Origin: an uncultured Pseudomonadota bacterium
Lineage (GTDB): Bacteria; Pseudomonadota; Gammaproteobacteria; Burkholderiales; Rhodocyclaceae
Reading direction: 5' to 3'
DNA length: 64,000 nucleotides
Assembly: GCA_903951825.1 (NCBI GenBank)
Contig: CAJBDJ010000004.1
Location: 1 to 64,000, forward strand
Shown here: in pieces, positions 20,101-28,533 of the stretch
Position numbering within the stretch: the stretch's first letter is position 1
How the letters are laid out: every line of letters begins with the position of its first letter
The notes under the pieces: model-generated
Told to the model about the DNA's origin: nothing
Seen by the model: the letters and a program-made list of their open reading frames with translations, nothing else
Databases searched by the model: none
Made by a program: the position numbers and the translations under genes

Positions 20101-20722
20101 TATCCTTCCACCCACCGTCGGTCATGAAAATGTGGTAGGTGCGGCGGCATTGGAGTTTGGGGTTTTCCGAGCCATTATCCGACGGATTCAAGGCAAACGG
20201 GCTCCAAGTCCCTGTGGTCGTACTGAGGTAATTATTGACATACCACATCATGGAGTGAGAGGGGGTTCCACCAACGGGGGCCAATCCTTTAACCCAGTCC
20301 AGAAAAATTGTTTTGTGATCAGCATCGAATTTCTTGAGGCGAGTCTCAGGGCAGGTAGCATTACCCTGTATTTGTTTAGAAAACCCCGGACATTTGGTCA
20401 TCGCCTGAAAGCCAAGGCGGAATTTACCCTCGTTTTCCACTTTGTTAAACGTCTCACCAAGAGCCGCTTTGAGTACTTCCATACGAGTTGATGTGCTACC
20501 AGCGACTTTGACGCTCATCGAACCTGAGTCATCGACGCTGAGAAAAACATTCGGGGGCGGCTCGCTTTGGCCGGTTCCTGCAGGAATTTCGGCCAGGGTC
20601 AGCTGCGCCGCGTTTGCCGTGGCAGCGGCAGCGAACGCGAGCAGTCCAAGCGCCAGCCGTCGGCCGGGGAGCCGCAACGAGCACAAGGGGGTAGCGAGAA
20701 ACGGGGGGCGGGAAAGGGTCAT
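17129..20722 (-). CDS. pilY1: type IV pilus tip-associated adhesin PilY1
   Basis: The 1197-residue protein has a signal sequence (cleavage near residue 38), a von Willebrand A-like N-terminal region with a MIDAS motif DDSGSMS at residues 64-70, and a C-terminal beta-propeller PilY1 domain. That domain carries the calcium loop [15 protein letters not shown]. Near the end a run of twelve glycines is encoded by repeated CCTCCA units, followed by a Cys-rich tail with CPPG motifs. PilY1 promotes pilus extension and adhesion and may sense surfaces. A 15-bp tandem duplication (18096-18125) adds KIVLD twice. The start has an AGGAGG site upstream. Confidence 0.94.
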   Translation of the reverse strand: MTLSRPPFLATPLCSLRLPGRRLALGLLAFAAAATANAAQLTLAEIPAGTGQSEPPPNVFLSVDDSGSMSVKVAGSTSTRMEVLKAALGETFNKVENEGKFRLGFQAMTKCPGFSKQIQGNATCPETRLKKFDADHKTIFLDWVKGLAPVGGTPSHSMMWYVNNYLSTTTGTWSPFALNPSDNGSENPKLQCRRTYHIFMTDGGWKDTAWPWTLKDNKVFLDAKGHAEYLKYYGLPGNADGTKLKNADNTVRDNLPDGTPWDPAQPYARVYQDNYSPVINDLRWLEPRSDHGRVATLADWTFWMWSKDYAPSLDNQVSPLIREPGEKNFESGSGPSKVSQVLPEYWNPRNNPMTWQGVTTYTIGFGNAANLDTQRRNWTQRTGDPAPPANYSCTGTNADPATAPGEVTQQVTLPKWGGNWYSGDIVAMIAGEQTTPPLGWPNPLRGWPRRCMKQADNLWWWSNYDSLGNGDYPHADNGGIGTANYDKILDLWHAGVNGRGGFYPAVDANGLTAAFNEILAQIIADKIVPVVSVAANTQTIQSGTKVYTAGYEATKNWSGYLKSWTLDSNFKMTTTDQWDAATKLDAQTPADRLIFTTSPAPAGGGSVNLFKWDNLKEDATLKSAIQGTDTEVVAAQRVDYLRGDRSKEESETNGIFRTRSSRLGDIVNSSLWVVGKPELGYTSNDYWTFRSNQKNRPTMIYVGANDGMLHGFAADDGTEKFAYVPLGVYSKLRDYSLPSYTHRYFVDGSPYTGDFYDGSAWQTALVGTLGAGGKGYFVLKVTSPGGLDTSSGSTLVMLDKTGGTDADIGHILAEPTLDANNSARVVQITRLNNGRWAVVMGNGVNSTNEKAVLLIQYLDGDKTLVKIVLDKIVLDNTLKQGNGLANPQLIDINGDGTADVAYVGDLHGKLWRVNLTSSNPADWQAAAQHFTLFEAKDAARPSPNPQPITTAPQWAAHPDGGIMLAFGTGREMTFDDRTSTDQQTLYAIWDNATFGVGATPSITGGSSVANRDNLVQVTQNEVSTSYNGKDFYKTSRAAYTGASPSRGWYFDWPVSGERTVNNGGMISSRFLRIRSRTPGWGAQDDPTNGGCDRNYKLANEYLTVLNIITGAPPSWSVFVGVGEGNRVNLGGTSLLGKGGDVGKWNVVGGGGGGGGGGGGCPPGDMTCKPCPPGYPNCNLLQLNVPQDLTGFGWRKLQ
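17247..17276. repeat. hexanucleotide repeat (CCTCCA)5 in pilY1
   Basis: Five perfect CCTCCA units encode a glycine-glycine repeat near the PilY1 C-terminus. Copy changes keep the frame, so the linker length could vary without truncating the protein. Confidence 0.9.
18096..18125. repeat. 15-bp tandem duplication in pilY1
   Basis: Two exact copies of TTATCTAGAACAATC stand head to tail. In the minus-strand protein this produces KIVLD repeated twice, just before the calcium-loop domain. It looks like a recent slip or duplication because the copies are identical. Confidence 0.9.
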
Positions 20723-20799
20723 GTCATGGCCTCCTGGGGAATTTCGATGGCAGCGGATCAGGAACCGAACACTTGGCCGATGCCGGGGTTTGTAGTGCG

Positions 20800-21585
20800 C
20801 TAATCACTGCGGGAGCGGAAAAAATGGAAGGTTTGCAGCGCAGCTATCGTCCCCGGGCGGATACCCCGGGCAACGGCGGTGATGCGAAAAATAAAGGGAC
20901 AATTCATGTCCGGCGCGAAGGGGTTACCTCCGACCATGCCTTGCTCCCCCGCCAGGTTTCGTGCGCCATCGCCGCCCCCATAGGGCAGGATTTCGATCCA
21001 GTACCAGGCGTTGGCAACGAGGCGCAGGTTCATGTTGCCGCTATTGTCGGGGGAATCCCCATTCGCGGTGGTGAATTGGCGGTAGGTGGCAGCTGTCGCT
21101 ATATGGTTGGTAAGCTCAGCACTATTGTTCCAGAAGTTGGTGGCCGGGTCGCCCGAAACCAAGCTCCCCAAGTCGACGCAGATGCCACTCTGACATCGCG
21201 GGGTCGCAGCAATCGGCAAGGCAGGAGGTTGCGGCTGAACGGGGTTGAGATTTGCCCTGAGCTTTCGCTCCAGCGTCTCGAAAACCTGGACGTCGCACGT
21301 TGGCCTGATAACGCCAGCGCCGGTTCTCCAGTTGGTGCAGGTGCCGTTGAGGCAGGCGAGATCGAGGCGGGCATCGGCCAGCATGGCTTCGGCGGCCTCG
21401 TAGGCGCGCTGGTAATCGGTGCTGTTGCCGGAAAGTCGCTCGTTGAGCAGCGTCAGTTTGGCGCTGCCGAGCGCCAGGAGCAGGCCGAGCAGCATGATGA
21501 TCAGCACGATGATCAGCGTGACACCGCGCTGCCGGTGAAGGCGGTGCGGCGGACTCGGGGGGAAAGCGATGTTCACCGGAGACAT
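20800..21585 (-). CDS. pilX: type IV pilus assembly protein PilX
   Basis: The 261-residue protein starts with a basic leader ending QRG and then VTLIIVLIIMLLGLLLALGSAKLTLL, a pilin-type transmembrane segment that lacks Glu at +5, as is typical of PilX/GspK. The remainder shows the PilX N-terminal helix (NERLSGNSTDYQRAYEAAEAMLADARLDL) and a globular C-terminal domain. It is part of the minor pilin complex that primes pilus assembly with PilV, PilW and PilY1. The end of pilW is two bases upstream of its start. Confidence 0.9.
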   Translation of the reverse strand: MSPVNIAFPPSPPHRLHRQRGVTLIIVLIIMLLGLLLALGSAKLTLLNERLSGNSTDYQRAYEAAEAMLADARLDLACLNGTCTNWRTGAGVIRPTCDVQVFETLERKLRANLNPVQPQPPALPIAATPRCQSGICVDLGSLVSGDPATNFWNNSAELTNHIATAATYRQFTTANGDSPDNSGNMNLRLVANAWYWIEILPYGGGDGARNLAGEQGMVGGNPFAPDMNCPFIFRITAVARGIRPGTIAALQTFHFFRSRSD

Positions 21586-21587
21586 CC

Positions 21588-22421
21588 TCAGATACGGTTA
21601 CGCAGGGCGTAGACGCCGCGAAAAACCTGGTGTAGTTGGCCGTTGTTGGCAACCGCGTTTCCTTGGCAATTGGTGAAGTTCCCTGCAGGATTATTGGTCG
21701 AGGTGCCGCGCAATTGCAGGCAGATTTCGACGGCCTGAACCGCCGCCCAGCCGCCAGGTGGCGCGGACTGAGGCGTCGCCCAGGCACTATAGCGCCGGGT
21801 ATTTCTCGCGTTGGCGGTATCGGCCAGCCAGTACCAGACCTGGAAGTCCTCCACCGCAATCTGGGTGGCGGCAGCGCTGTTGTCGCCGACGAGGGGCAGG
21901 CCAACGGCTGGTACACCGCCAATGATCGTGGCAGCCGCGTCACCCAATCGCCCAAGGCAACGCAACTCGACACCGCTCACCGAAAAAAAATTGTCTACCC
22001 GCTGCTGCGCGGCGCCCGGGGCGTTGCCGAGGCAGTCGCGGGTGATGTTATCGCCGCGATGCTCGAAGCTGACCGTCAGCGTATCGGGCGCATTGGCCGC
22101 ACCTTCGGTTCCGGATACCAGTTGAGTGCCACCCACCGCGCGCCGGGTGAAATCGCCGAAGGAAACGGGAGCGAAGGTTCCGCCCGGCTGCACCAGCTCG
22201 GCGGCGCCGGCCTGACGAACGATGTCGGCAATCCGCCGCAAGGCGGTATTGCCCGTCGCAGCCAGGCGGTAGCCTTCAGACACCGTCGTCGATCCTTGCA
22301 GGACGAACAAAAACGAACCGAGAGCCACCAGCGCGACGAGCATGCCGATGGTCAGGCCAATCATCAGTTCGATCAGGGTGAAGCCGCTTTCGGCGCTTTG
22401 CGGCTGTTCAGGACAATGCAT
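21588..22421 (-). CDS. pilW: type IV pilus assembly protein PilW
   Basis: The 277-residue protein has the prepilin motif SG followed by [22 protein letters not shown], with Glu at +5. The long C-terminal domain with several cysteines is typical of PilW/GspJ. It starts with ATG at 22421, overlapping the pilV stop by one base (TGATG); a GTG one codon upstream is less likely. It acts as a minor pilin. Confidence 0.9.
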   Translation of the reverse strand: MHCPEQPQSAESGFTLIELMIGLTIGMLVALVALGSFLFVLQGSTTVSEGYRLAATGNTALRRIADIVRQAGAAELVQPGGTFAPVSFGDFTRRAVGGTQLVSGTEGAANAPDTLTVSFEHRGDNITRDCLGNAPGAAQQRVDNFFSVSGVELRCLGRLGDAAATIIGGVPAVGLPLVGDNSAAATQIAVEDFQVWYWLADTANARNTRRYSAWATPQSAPPGGWAAVQAVEICLQLRGTSTNNPAGNFTNCQGNAVANNGQLHQVFRGVYALRNRI

Positions 22422-23008
22422 CACGGCCCTCCGTAAGCGACGTAGCAGGTGAATGTGGTGCCGCAGGTATCGGGCAAGGTTACGTCCCCGGGATTGGCGG
22501 TCGGCGCAGTTCCTTGCTCATTGGCGCGCCAGCCGAGGACGACGACGAGTTGACGGGGGTTGTTTGTTGATACCGCCACCTGTGCATTGGCGTTTGGCAA
22601 GGATGCGGCGAGCAGCGTTCTCCATTCGGCAATATCCCAGTCCCTGCGATCATCCGCAGTGCAGAAATTGTTGTCGCAATTGGTGGTAGCAGCCGTCGGG
22701 GAGTTGTCCCAAATCACAGCATAGCCAGCCAACCACCCCCATTGATCAGCCAGCGGCGTCGCCGAGCTGAAGTTGGGGTTGAGGTTGAGATCGGCGTTCG
22801 GATTGGCTCTGACACGCTCAAACAGGTTTTCGGCAAGGCGGGCAGCCGTTGCCGAATAATTGGCATTCTGGTTATTGACCAGTGCCCGCATTTGCAGCGC
22901 CATCAGGCCCATGATGCCGATGGCGACAATGACCAGCGAAACCAGCGACTCGATCAGCGTGATGCCACGTTGCCGGCGCGGCAAGCAATCGGGGTGCGCA
23001 GTTGTCAT
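22421..23008 (-). CDS. pilV: type IV pilus modification/minor pilin PilV
   Basis: The 195-residue protein has a leader ending RQRG and then ITLIESLVSLVIVAIGIMGLMALQ, with Glu at +5 and the PilV/GspI pattern. The start at 23008 overlaps the fimT stop as ATGA; an ATG at 23014 is an alternative. It is part of the fimT-pilVWXY1E operon. Confidence 0.88.
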   Translation of the reverse strand: MTTAHPDCLPRRQRGITLIESLVSLVIVAIGIMGLMALQMRALVNNQNANYSATAARLAENLFERVRANPNADLNLNPNFSSATPLADQWGWLAGYAVIWDNSPTAATTNCDNNFCTADDRRDWDIAEWRTLLAASLPNANAQVAVSTNNPRQLVVVLGWRANEQGTAPTANPGDVTLPDTCGTTFTCYVAYGGP

Positions 23009-23601
23009 GGGCATGTTGCCCCATTCCTCACCACGCGGGTGCGGCCGGTTGTGCTGATGCAGACGCGATTGGCCGCAGGCGAGGCGTTCCCGACGCGGGT
23101 GGTGAAAAGGTGGAACTGGGAGTTGCCGGCAAGCTGCCCCCAGCGATTGGCAACCAGGCTAGTGCTGGCGACTGGATTATTGTCGACAATCACCGACATG
23201 TTGACGCTGACCCCGCTGGTCACCAAAAACTCAAGCATGAGCGTGTCTCCGGGGGTGGTGAACACACCATCGGCGTTGGCGTCGAAAAACACACGCCAGC
23301 CGCAGGACCATTCATTGGCATTGCTGCAGACACCGCTCGTGCCAGCTTCGGTATCGGTCAGCTTGCTGATCATGACATTGCCGTTTTTCTGAATCGCGCT
23401 GGTTTTGGCCAGCTCCAGCGCCGACTGCAGTTCATCGGCAACCACCACCACCTGCTGGCGCTCGATCAGGTCGCGGAAGGAAGGCACGGCAATGCCGGCG
23501 AGGATAGCAATAATCGCAATGACGACCATGGCTTCAACAAGGGTAAACCCCGATTGTCGGCGGCCAGTGGCTTGGGAGTCCTGTCTAAAATGTTTACACA
23601 T
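23005..23601 (-). CDS. fimT: minor pilin FimT/GspH
   Basis: The 198-residue protein has a leader with SG cleavage followed by FTLVEAMVVIAIIAILAGIAVPSF and a GspH/FimT C-terminal domain with two internal cysteines that may pair. It is the first gene of the minor pilin operon. Upstream, between 23602 and 23762, a TATAGT-like hexamer is visible but no clear -35 box. Confidence 0.9.
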   Translation of the reverse strand: MCKHFRQDSQATGRRQSGFTLVEAMVVIAIIAILAGIAVPSFRDLIERQQVVVVADELQSALELAKTSAIQKNGNVMISKLTDTEAGTSGVCSNANEWSCGWRVFFDANADGVFTTPGDTLMLEFLVTSGVSVNMSVIVDNNPVASTSLVANRWGQLAGNSQFHLFTTRVGNASPAANRVCISTTGRTRVVRNGATCP

Positions 23602-23722
23602 GAGTTAACTATAACCTAAGGCAGCACCGGGCGACGATTCCGGAGTCGGTATCCAGTGCAGCCGGGGCGGGCTGCGCTGGGTGTTCTCAATGAGCCGCCG
23701 GCCAGCCTGGCTGAGGTTATCT

Positions 23723-23747
23723 CCCCTGCCGAGGTGATGGGCAGGGG
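23723..23747 (-). other. hairpin downstream of rhodanese gene
   Basis: A stem of CCCCTGCC with GGCAGGGG encloses a 9-base loop, 16 bases after the rhodanese stop codon. No T tract follows on the minus strand, so it may be an RNA 3' end hairpin or rho-dependent end rather than an intrinsic terminator. Confidence 0.45.
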
Positions 23748-23762
23748 CGAATCTGCTGGCGA

Positions 23763-24377
23763 TTAGCGGGTGAAATACATCTTTGCCTTGTCCAGCTTGT
23801 ATGTCCAGGGCAAATTGGCATTCTTCCAGCCGTTGACTGCACGCCGCCCGGTATTTGGGCCTTCCTTGGCCATGTCACCCTCGAATCCTTCGGGGACGCC
23901 GTAGACTTTCGTGTAACCCGCGTCGTGCAGTCGATCCTGCGCGCGGGCGCTGCGGTCGCCCGAACGACACATCAGGATGATGGTGGCGTCTTTGCCCAGG
24001 CCTTTTTCTTTGAGCCGCCGTTCGATTTCTGTCACGAAATCCTGGTTCGGCTCAAGTTGGTACATGCTGCGCTTGTCGTCCCAGTCGGTCATGATTTCCT
24101 GGTGCTCAACGTAAGGAACCAGCGCATCGGCGTCACCCGGCCAGCCGACGTACATCGCCTCGGCGCGCGTACGAATATCGAACAAGGCAACTCCGCTCTT
24201 GTCTTTTATTTTCATCTCGTGGGCTTGCTGCGGCGTCAGGTACAGCGCCGGCTTGCTGCGCTTGACTTCCGGCAGGCTTTTCCAGTCGCTGCTGCCCTGT
24301 GCCCAATCAGCCGCAAAGGCCAGTGATGAGGCGGCCAGCAGGCAAACGATGGTCAGTTGTTTGAATCTTGTGTGCAT
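23763..24377 (-). CDS. periplasmic rhodanese-like protein of the sox cluster
   Basis: The 204-residue protein has a signal peptide (cleavage near residue 22) and one rhodanese domain. The active-site loop CRSGDR has Cys137, the Asp-containing ALFDIRTRAEA segment lies at ~64-74, and VYGVPEGFEGD follows later. Rhodaneses transfer sulfane sulfur through a cysteine persulfide. The gene follows soxB directly (adjacent bases), so it may handle sulfane sulfur during thiosulfate oxidation. It is not one of the standard seven sox genes. Confidence 0.85.
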   Translation of the reverse strand: MHTRFKQLTIVCLLAASSLAFAADWAQGSSDWKSLPEVKRSKPALYLTPQQAHEMKIKDKSGVALFDIRTRAEAMYVGWPGDADALVPYVEHQEIMTDWDDKRSMYQLEPNQDFVTEIERRLKEKGLGKDATIILMCRSGDRSARAQDRLHDAGYTKVYGVPEGFEGDMAKEGPNTGRRAVNGWKNANLPWTYKLDKAKMYFTR

Positions 24378-26099
24378 TTATGCCATCCCGGGGTTGTTGG
24401 CTGCGCCCTTGAGCGTCGGCAGGTTGAGGTTGATTGGTTTGACGGTTTTGATATCGCGCAGATACTCGGCGACGACTTCCCATACGGGCGCTCCCGAGTT
24501 TTTGGCTTCTTCGGAAACCGGTGCCCAGCCGGCTACCTTGTAGGTTTTGGCCGGGTCAATCGGCTGCCCCTTCAGCATCATGTTCTGAATCCGGCTACCC
24601 ATTTTGCCGGTCGGGTCGCATGTCCATTGCAAACCGCCGACACGCACCATGTCGCCCCCTTGCTGGTAATAGGGGTCGGGGTTGAAGAGGTTGTCGCAGA
24701 CATCTTCGAGGACGGTCTTGATCATCTCGCCGCTCATGTTGGTCACCGTCGTCCATGGGTAGGTAATCGCTGTCTGATCGAGTACATGCTCCATCAGGAT
24801 CGGCTGACCGGGCAGTAGCGAAGTGCCCCAGCGGAATCCCGGCGAAAAGGCAATTTCGGCGTCCTTGACCTTCATCAGTGAGTCGAGGATGAGTTGGTCG
24901 AAAGTGCCGTTGAAATTGCCGCGGCGGTAAAGCGTGCCTTCGGTCACCGCCAGTTTTTCATTGAGTTTCGACAGGTAAGGCGCGCGTGCCTTGTCGATCA
25001 ATGCCTGCATCGACTTGTCGGCCGGCAGCAGATTGGCGAAGACGGGCAGCAACTTGTAGCGGTAAGCAGCGATCTTGCCGTTCTTGACATCGAAATCGAG
25101 TACGCCGAGGTATTTTCCGTTCGACCCGGCATTGGTCACCAGGGTCTGGCCGCCGGGGTTCTTGACGACCACCGGCGCCGGCATGCCGTCGTGGGTGTGA
25201 CCGCCAAGGATGGCGTCGATGCCTTTGACGCGCGAAGCCATCTTGAGGTCGACATCCATGCCGTTGTGCGAGAGTACGACGACCACCTGCGCTCCGGCGG
25301 CGCGGGCTTCGTCGACCGTTTTTTGCATGTTGTCTTCCTGGATGCCGAAGCTCCAGTTCGGGGTTTGCCAGCGCGGATTGGCAATCGGCGTGTAAGGAAA
25401 AGCCTGGCCGATGATGGCGACCGGCACGCCGTTCATGTTCTTCATGACGAAGGGTTTGAAGACGGCATCGCCGAAATCGGCGGTTTTGACGTTCTGGGCG
25501 ACGATGTCGATCTGGCCGGCAAAATCCTTCTCTTCAATCTCCTTGACCCGCGCCTCGCCGTAGGTCGATTCCCAGTGCAGGGTCATCACATTGACGCCGA
25601 GCGCCTTGCAGGCGCCGACCATGTCTTGGGCATTTGACCAGAGCGCCGTACCGGAACCTTGCCAGGTGTCGCCGCCGTCGAGCAGCAAGGCGCCCGGACG
25701 GCTTGCCTTCATGCGCTTGACGAGTGTTGCCAGATGGGCAAAGCCGCCCACCTTGCCGTAAGTTTCGGCAGCTTTCTCAAAATTGAGGTAAGTGTAGGCG
25801 TGCGCCTCGATCGTGTTCGGCTTGAATCCGAAGTGCTTGAGCAGGTTGTCGCCGACCAGGTGCGGCACCTTGCCGAATTGCTCACCAAAGCCAAGATTGA
25901 CATTCGGTTCGCGAAAATAGATCGGTAATAACTGGGCATGGCAGTCAGTGATGTGCAACAGGCTGACATTGCCGAATTTGGGCAGGTCATACAATTTGGC
26001 TGCGCCTTTTTCTGCCAGCGCAATCTCGCTGTGGAGTGACATGCCGCCCGCACTGGCAACGGCCATGACCTGAAGAAACTCCCGACGACTCATGCTCAT
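24378..26099 (-). CDS. soxB: thiosulfohydrolase SoxB
   Basis: The 573-residue protein has a twin-arginine-like leader (MSMSRREFLQVMAVASAGGMS) and the metallophosphoesterase/5'-nucleotidase fold. Metal-binding motifs are LLHITDCHAQ (Asp52, His54), LLDGGDTWQGSG, VVVLSHNGMD and LGGHTHDGMP. SoxB removes sulfonate as sulfate from the SoxY-bound cysteine with a di-manganese centre in the periplasm. It lies after soxX with a hairpin in between. The length agrees with the family. Confidence 0.96.
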   Translation of the reverse strand: MSMSRREFLQVMAVASAGGMSLHSEIALAEKGAAKLYDLPKFGNVSLLHITDCHAQLLPIYFREPNVNLGFGEQFGKVPHLVGDNLLKHFGFKPNTIEAHAYTYLNFEKAAETYGKVGGFAHLATLVKRMKASRPGALLLDGGDTWQGSGTALWSNAQDMVGACKALGVNVMTLHWESTYGEARVKEIEEKDFAGQIDIVAQNVKTADFGDAVFKPFVMKNMNGVPVAIIGQAFPYTPIANPRWQTPNWSFGIQEDNMQKTVDEARAAGAQVVVVLSHNGMDVDLKMASRVKGIDAILGGHTHDGMPAPVVVKNPGGQTLVTNAGSNGKYLGVLDFDVKNGKIAAYRYKLLPVFANLLPADKSMQALIDKARAPYLSKLNEKLAVTEGTLYRRGNFNGTFDQLILDSLMKVKDAEIAFSPGFRWGTSLLPGQPILMEHVLDQTAITYPWTTVTNMSGEMIKTVLEDVCDNLFNPDPYYQQGGDMVRVGGLQWTCDPTGKMGSRIQNMMLKGQPIDPAKTYKVAGWAPVSEEAKNSGAPVWEVVAEYLRDIKTVKPINLNLPTLKGAANNPGMA

Positions 26100-26115
26100 T
26101 TTTATCTCGCTCTGT

Positions 26116-26143
26116 AAAAATTCCGGCGGGGGATTCCCGCCGG
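26116..26143 (-). terminator. hairpin/terminator-like signal between soxX and soxB
   Basis: On the minus strand a perfect 8-bp stem (CCGGCGGG with CCCGCCGG, 5-base loop) is followed by AATTTTT. It lies 33 bases after soxX and 17 before the soxB start, so it could give partial termination or protect the upstream mRNA. Confidence 0.65.
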
Positions 26144-26175
26144 CGTCAAAACAATGAAGGCGTAAATTGCTTCGC

Positions 26176-26784
26176 TTACTTTTTGTTAACCGGGGATTCC
26201 GGATCGAGCAGGTAGGCCATCAAATGCTTCATCTGCTGCTCGGTCAAAATACCGGAGTCGCCATTGCGCGGCATGTTGCTGCAGCCGTTGAAGGCCTTGG
26301 CGTTGTAGATTTTGCCCCAGGTGTATTTGACGTTGTCGGCTCCGCTGCCACGAATGTTGCCCCAGTCAGCGAGGCTGGGGCCGATGGTGCCGTAGGAGAT
26401 TTCCTTGTGGCTCATCTGGTGACAGTTGTAACAGCCGCCACCGTTGTTGTCGGGTGTCGGGTCTGTCCACGTCAAGCCGCGGCCGCTGAGGGCAATTTTC
26501 TCGCCCTCCTTCCAGTTGCCCGAAGAATACTTCCCGTCGGCTGGATAACGAATGGTCTTGAGTTGATCGGCTTCAATGGCCTTCAGCGCTTTGGCCGATG
26601 GCGACTTTTCACTGGAGCACTCTTTCTGGAAGTCGAGCTGATACATGCGGTGCTTGGCCGCAATACCCGTGGTCTTGAAAGAACGATCCATCATTTCCTT
26701 GAACTCGGTATAAAGGGCTTCATCCGCCGCGAATGCGCCCGAGGAAGCCACTACCAAAGCAGCGATAATGCCAATTTTTTTCAT
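26176..26784 (-). CDS. soxX: SoxX cytochrome c subunit
   Basis: The 202-residue protein has a signal peptide (cleavage near residue 19) and one c-type heme motif CYNCH. An axial methionine candidate lies in CSNMPRNG. It pairs with SoxA to form the SoxAX complex that oxidatively links thiosulfate to SoxY. The start has an AGGAG site. It is ten bases from soxA, so both are probably translated together. Confidence 0.93.
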   Translation of the reverse strand: MKKIGIIAALVVASSGAFAADEALYTEFKEMMDRSFKTTGIAAKHRMYQLDFQKECSSEKSPSAKALKAIEADQLKTIRYPADGKYSSGNWKEGEKIALSGRGLTWTDPTPDNNGGGCYNCHQMSHKEISYGTIGPSLADWGNIRGSGADNVKYTWGKIYNAKAFNGCSNMPRNGDSGILTEQQMKHLMAYLLDPESPVNKK

Positions 26785-26794
26785 CTCGCTCTCC

Positions 26795-27610
26795 TTAGCG
26801 CTTGAGACCCGGGGTCAACACGGTGCCGCCATTGGCCGTTGAGGCCATGTAGACGGACAGGGCAATCGTCACATCCGAACCGTAAATCGGCTCGGCAGTC
26901 CGTTGCTGACGATAACAGTCGTTCAGGCGATGCTGCATAGTCCAGAATTGGCCGCTCGAAACGCGATAAGCCGGCCAGCTACCCCAGCCGGCGGCAGCCC
27001 CCTTTTGCGAACGCAAATCGGGCAGATCCTGCAAGCGAATGCGTTTGTTGGTGTCAGCGTGGCAGGTTGAACAGGCAAAATCCATCGGACCGGAGCGATA
27101 GTAGAAAGCCATCTTGCCGAGCTCGTACATTTTTTTCATCTCGGCAGGCTTCATGTCGATATTGATCTTCTCGCCATTCGACTCGGTAACGATGTAGGCA
27201 ACCAGCGATGCCATGGTGTCTCTCTCACCTTTGAGCCATTTCTCATTGACGACCGTTTTGGGATCAATCCCTTGCAGGGTTTCCATACAGGTCATCAGGC
27301 GCGTCTCGAGATCCTGCACCTTGCCGGTGTCCTTGAAAAAGCGCGGCAATTGCGCTGATGCACCTTTGACGATGCCGGCACCAAGACCCAGGTCGCACTG
27401 TTCAAGACTGGCATTTTTTGGGCCGCGCTTGGTTTTCCAAAGTTCCTCACCCTGCGCCGCCGACAGCTCGGATGGATTGCCGTCGGCAATCATTTGCCGA
27501 TATTTGGCGATTTCGTCGGTCGATTTGTCGGCCAGGGCAGCAGTTGAACCCATTCCACCCGCCATCGCCAGCAGCGTTGCCAGCGTTAAATATTTATTGC
27601 CTTGTCTCAT
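26795..27610 (-). CDS. soxA: SoxA cytochrome c subunit
   Basis: The protein has 271 residues, with a signal peptide near residues 1-28. A single c-type heme motif, CSTCH, sits in the second half. The active-site axial cysteine that becomes a persulfide is likely in NDCYRQQR near residue ~231. The first half has cysteines (EQCDLGLGAG and LMTCMETL) but no CxxCH, so it is the mono-heme SoxA type with a disulfide in place of the first heme. With SoxX it attaches thiosulfate to the SoxY cysteine. ATG 27610 is preferred on ribosome binding site spacing; another ATG lies at 27613. Confidence 0.93.
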   Translation of the reverse strand: MRQGNKYLTLATLLAMAGGMGSTAALADKSTDEIAKYRQMIADGNPSELSAAQGEELWKTKRGPKNASLEQCDLGLGAGIVKGASAQLPRFFKDTGKVQDLETRLMTCMETLQGIDPKTVVNEKWLKGERDTMASLVAYIVTESNGEKINIDMKPAEMKKMYELGKMAFYYRSGPMDFACSTCHADTNKRIRLQDLPDLRSQKGAAAGWGSWPAYRVSSGQFWTMQHRLNDCYRQQRTAEPIYGSDVTIALSVYMASTANGGTVLTPGLKR

Positions 27611-27630
27611 CATTCCTCCAATGGACAGCG

Positions 27631-27661
27631 AAAAAATGCGACACCGGAACCCCGGTGTCGC
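27631..27661 (-). terminator. rho-independent terminator between soxZ and soxA
   Basis: A perfect 10-bp stem, GCGACACCGG with CCGGTGTCGC and a 4-base loop, is followed by ATTTTTT on the minus strand. It lies in the 87-base gap between soxZ and soxA. It should let soxCDYZ transcripts end here, with read-through giving soxAXB. Confidence 0.85.
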
Positions 27662-27697
27662 CTATGCCTGGTCTGTAGCCTCTAAAGTGTTGCGAAA

Positions 27698-28009
27698 TCA
27701 GGCAATTGTCGCTTCGTCAGTACGGCTATCACCTTTGTTGTCAGTCCAGCTGACCGAGACTTTGTCACCCTTGGCGCCGCCCTTGAACTTGAAGGCCAAA
27801 TAGGGGTTTTTGGACACCGAAGAGCCGAACTCGCTGCTCAGCACGACCTTGTCGTTATGCTTGGCCGTCAGCTCCTTGATGAACCATGCGGGCACAATGG
27901 CACCTGCTGAATCCTTGCGCTGGCCGGTCTCCATTTCGTGGCTGATCAACACCTTGACCTCGGTAATGCCATCCTTGCTGGCGGCACGAATCTTCATCGG
28001 ATTACCCAT
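27698..28009 (-). CDS. soxZ: SoxZ sulfur carrier partner
   Basis: This 103-residue protein has the immunoglobulin-like SoxZ pattern and no signal peptide (it is exported bound to SoxY). Conserved segments are VLISHEMETGQRKD and FIKEL, plus NPYLAFKF and the final TDNKGD. It forms the SoxYZ heterodimer that carries sulfur intermediates on SoxY. An AGGAGAT site lies upstream. It is followed by a strong terminator. Confidence 0.94.
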   Translation of the reverse strand: MGNPMKIRAASKDGITEVKVLISHEMETGQRKDSAGAIVPAWFIKELTAKHNDKVVLSSEFGSSVSKNPYLAFKFKGGAKGDKVSVSWTDNKGDSRTDEATIA

Positions 28010-28044
28010 AAATATCTCCTTGTCTGCTCTGAATGATTGACCGA

Positions 28045-28512
28045 TTAGCCGCCGCAGCCGCCGAGGGTCACCTTGATCTCTTTGTTGGCCATGTAGAACT
28101 TGCCATCCGACTTGACCAAGGCATAGACGTTCGATGTCTGACCCATTTTGACGCGAGTCTGGACGTTGGCTTCGGTGCCGGCCGGCAGGTTAAAGCTGGC
28201 GGAGAGGGCGTTCGGGTTCTTTTCGATCAAAATCGCCACCATCGTCACGTTCGGCAGGGTTGATGTGACACCGACCGGGACAACCGCGCCATTTTCGGCA
28301 ATGTCCGGGCCGGTTACCTGGACGTCCTTGCTCTCAGCCGGCGCCGCTGCACCCAGGGCTTTGAGTGTGTCAGCCATGCTTTTTGCGTCAAAAGCCGTTT
28401 TGTTCCACTCGGCCAGCGCCATCCCCGGAGCGATGATCCCGGCAGCAGCGAGAACGCTCAGGAGTGCTGCGCCAGAGCCTGTTTTCAGTACATTACGACG
28501 TTGATTGTTCAT
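28045..28512 (-). CDS. soxY: SoxY sulfur carrier protein
   Basis: The 155-residue protein starts with a basic tat-like leader (MNNQRRNVLKTGSGAALL) and ends with the GGCGG motif, whose cysteine (near residue 153) binds the sulfur intermediates covalently. The middle shows the SoxY immunoglobulin fold with a VSATPT-like segment (PVGVTSTLPNVTM). Starting at ATG 28512; a GTG lies just upstream. It works with SoxZ, SoxAX, SoxB and SoxCD. Confidence 0.95.
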   Translation of the reverse strand: MNNQRRNVLKTGSGAALLSVLAAAGIIAPGMALAEWNKTAFDAKSMADTLKALGAAAPAESKDVQVTGPDIAENGAVVPVGVTSTLPNVTMVAILIEKNPNALSASFNLPAGTEANVQTRVKMGQTSNVYALVKSDGKFYMANKEIKVTLGGCGG

Positions 28513-28533
28513 CACTTCTCCTCACAAAAATAG

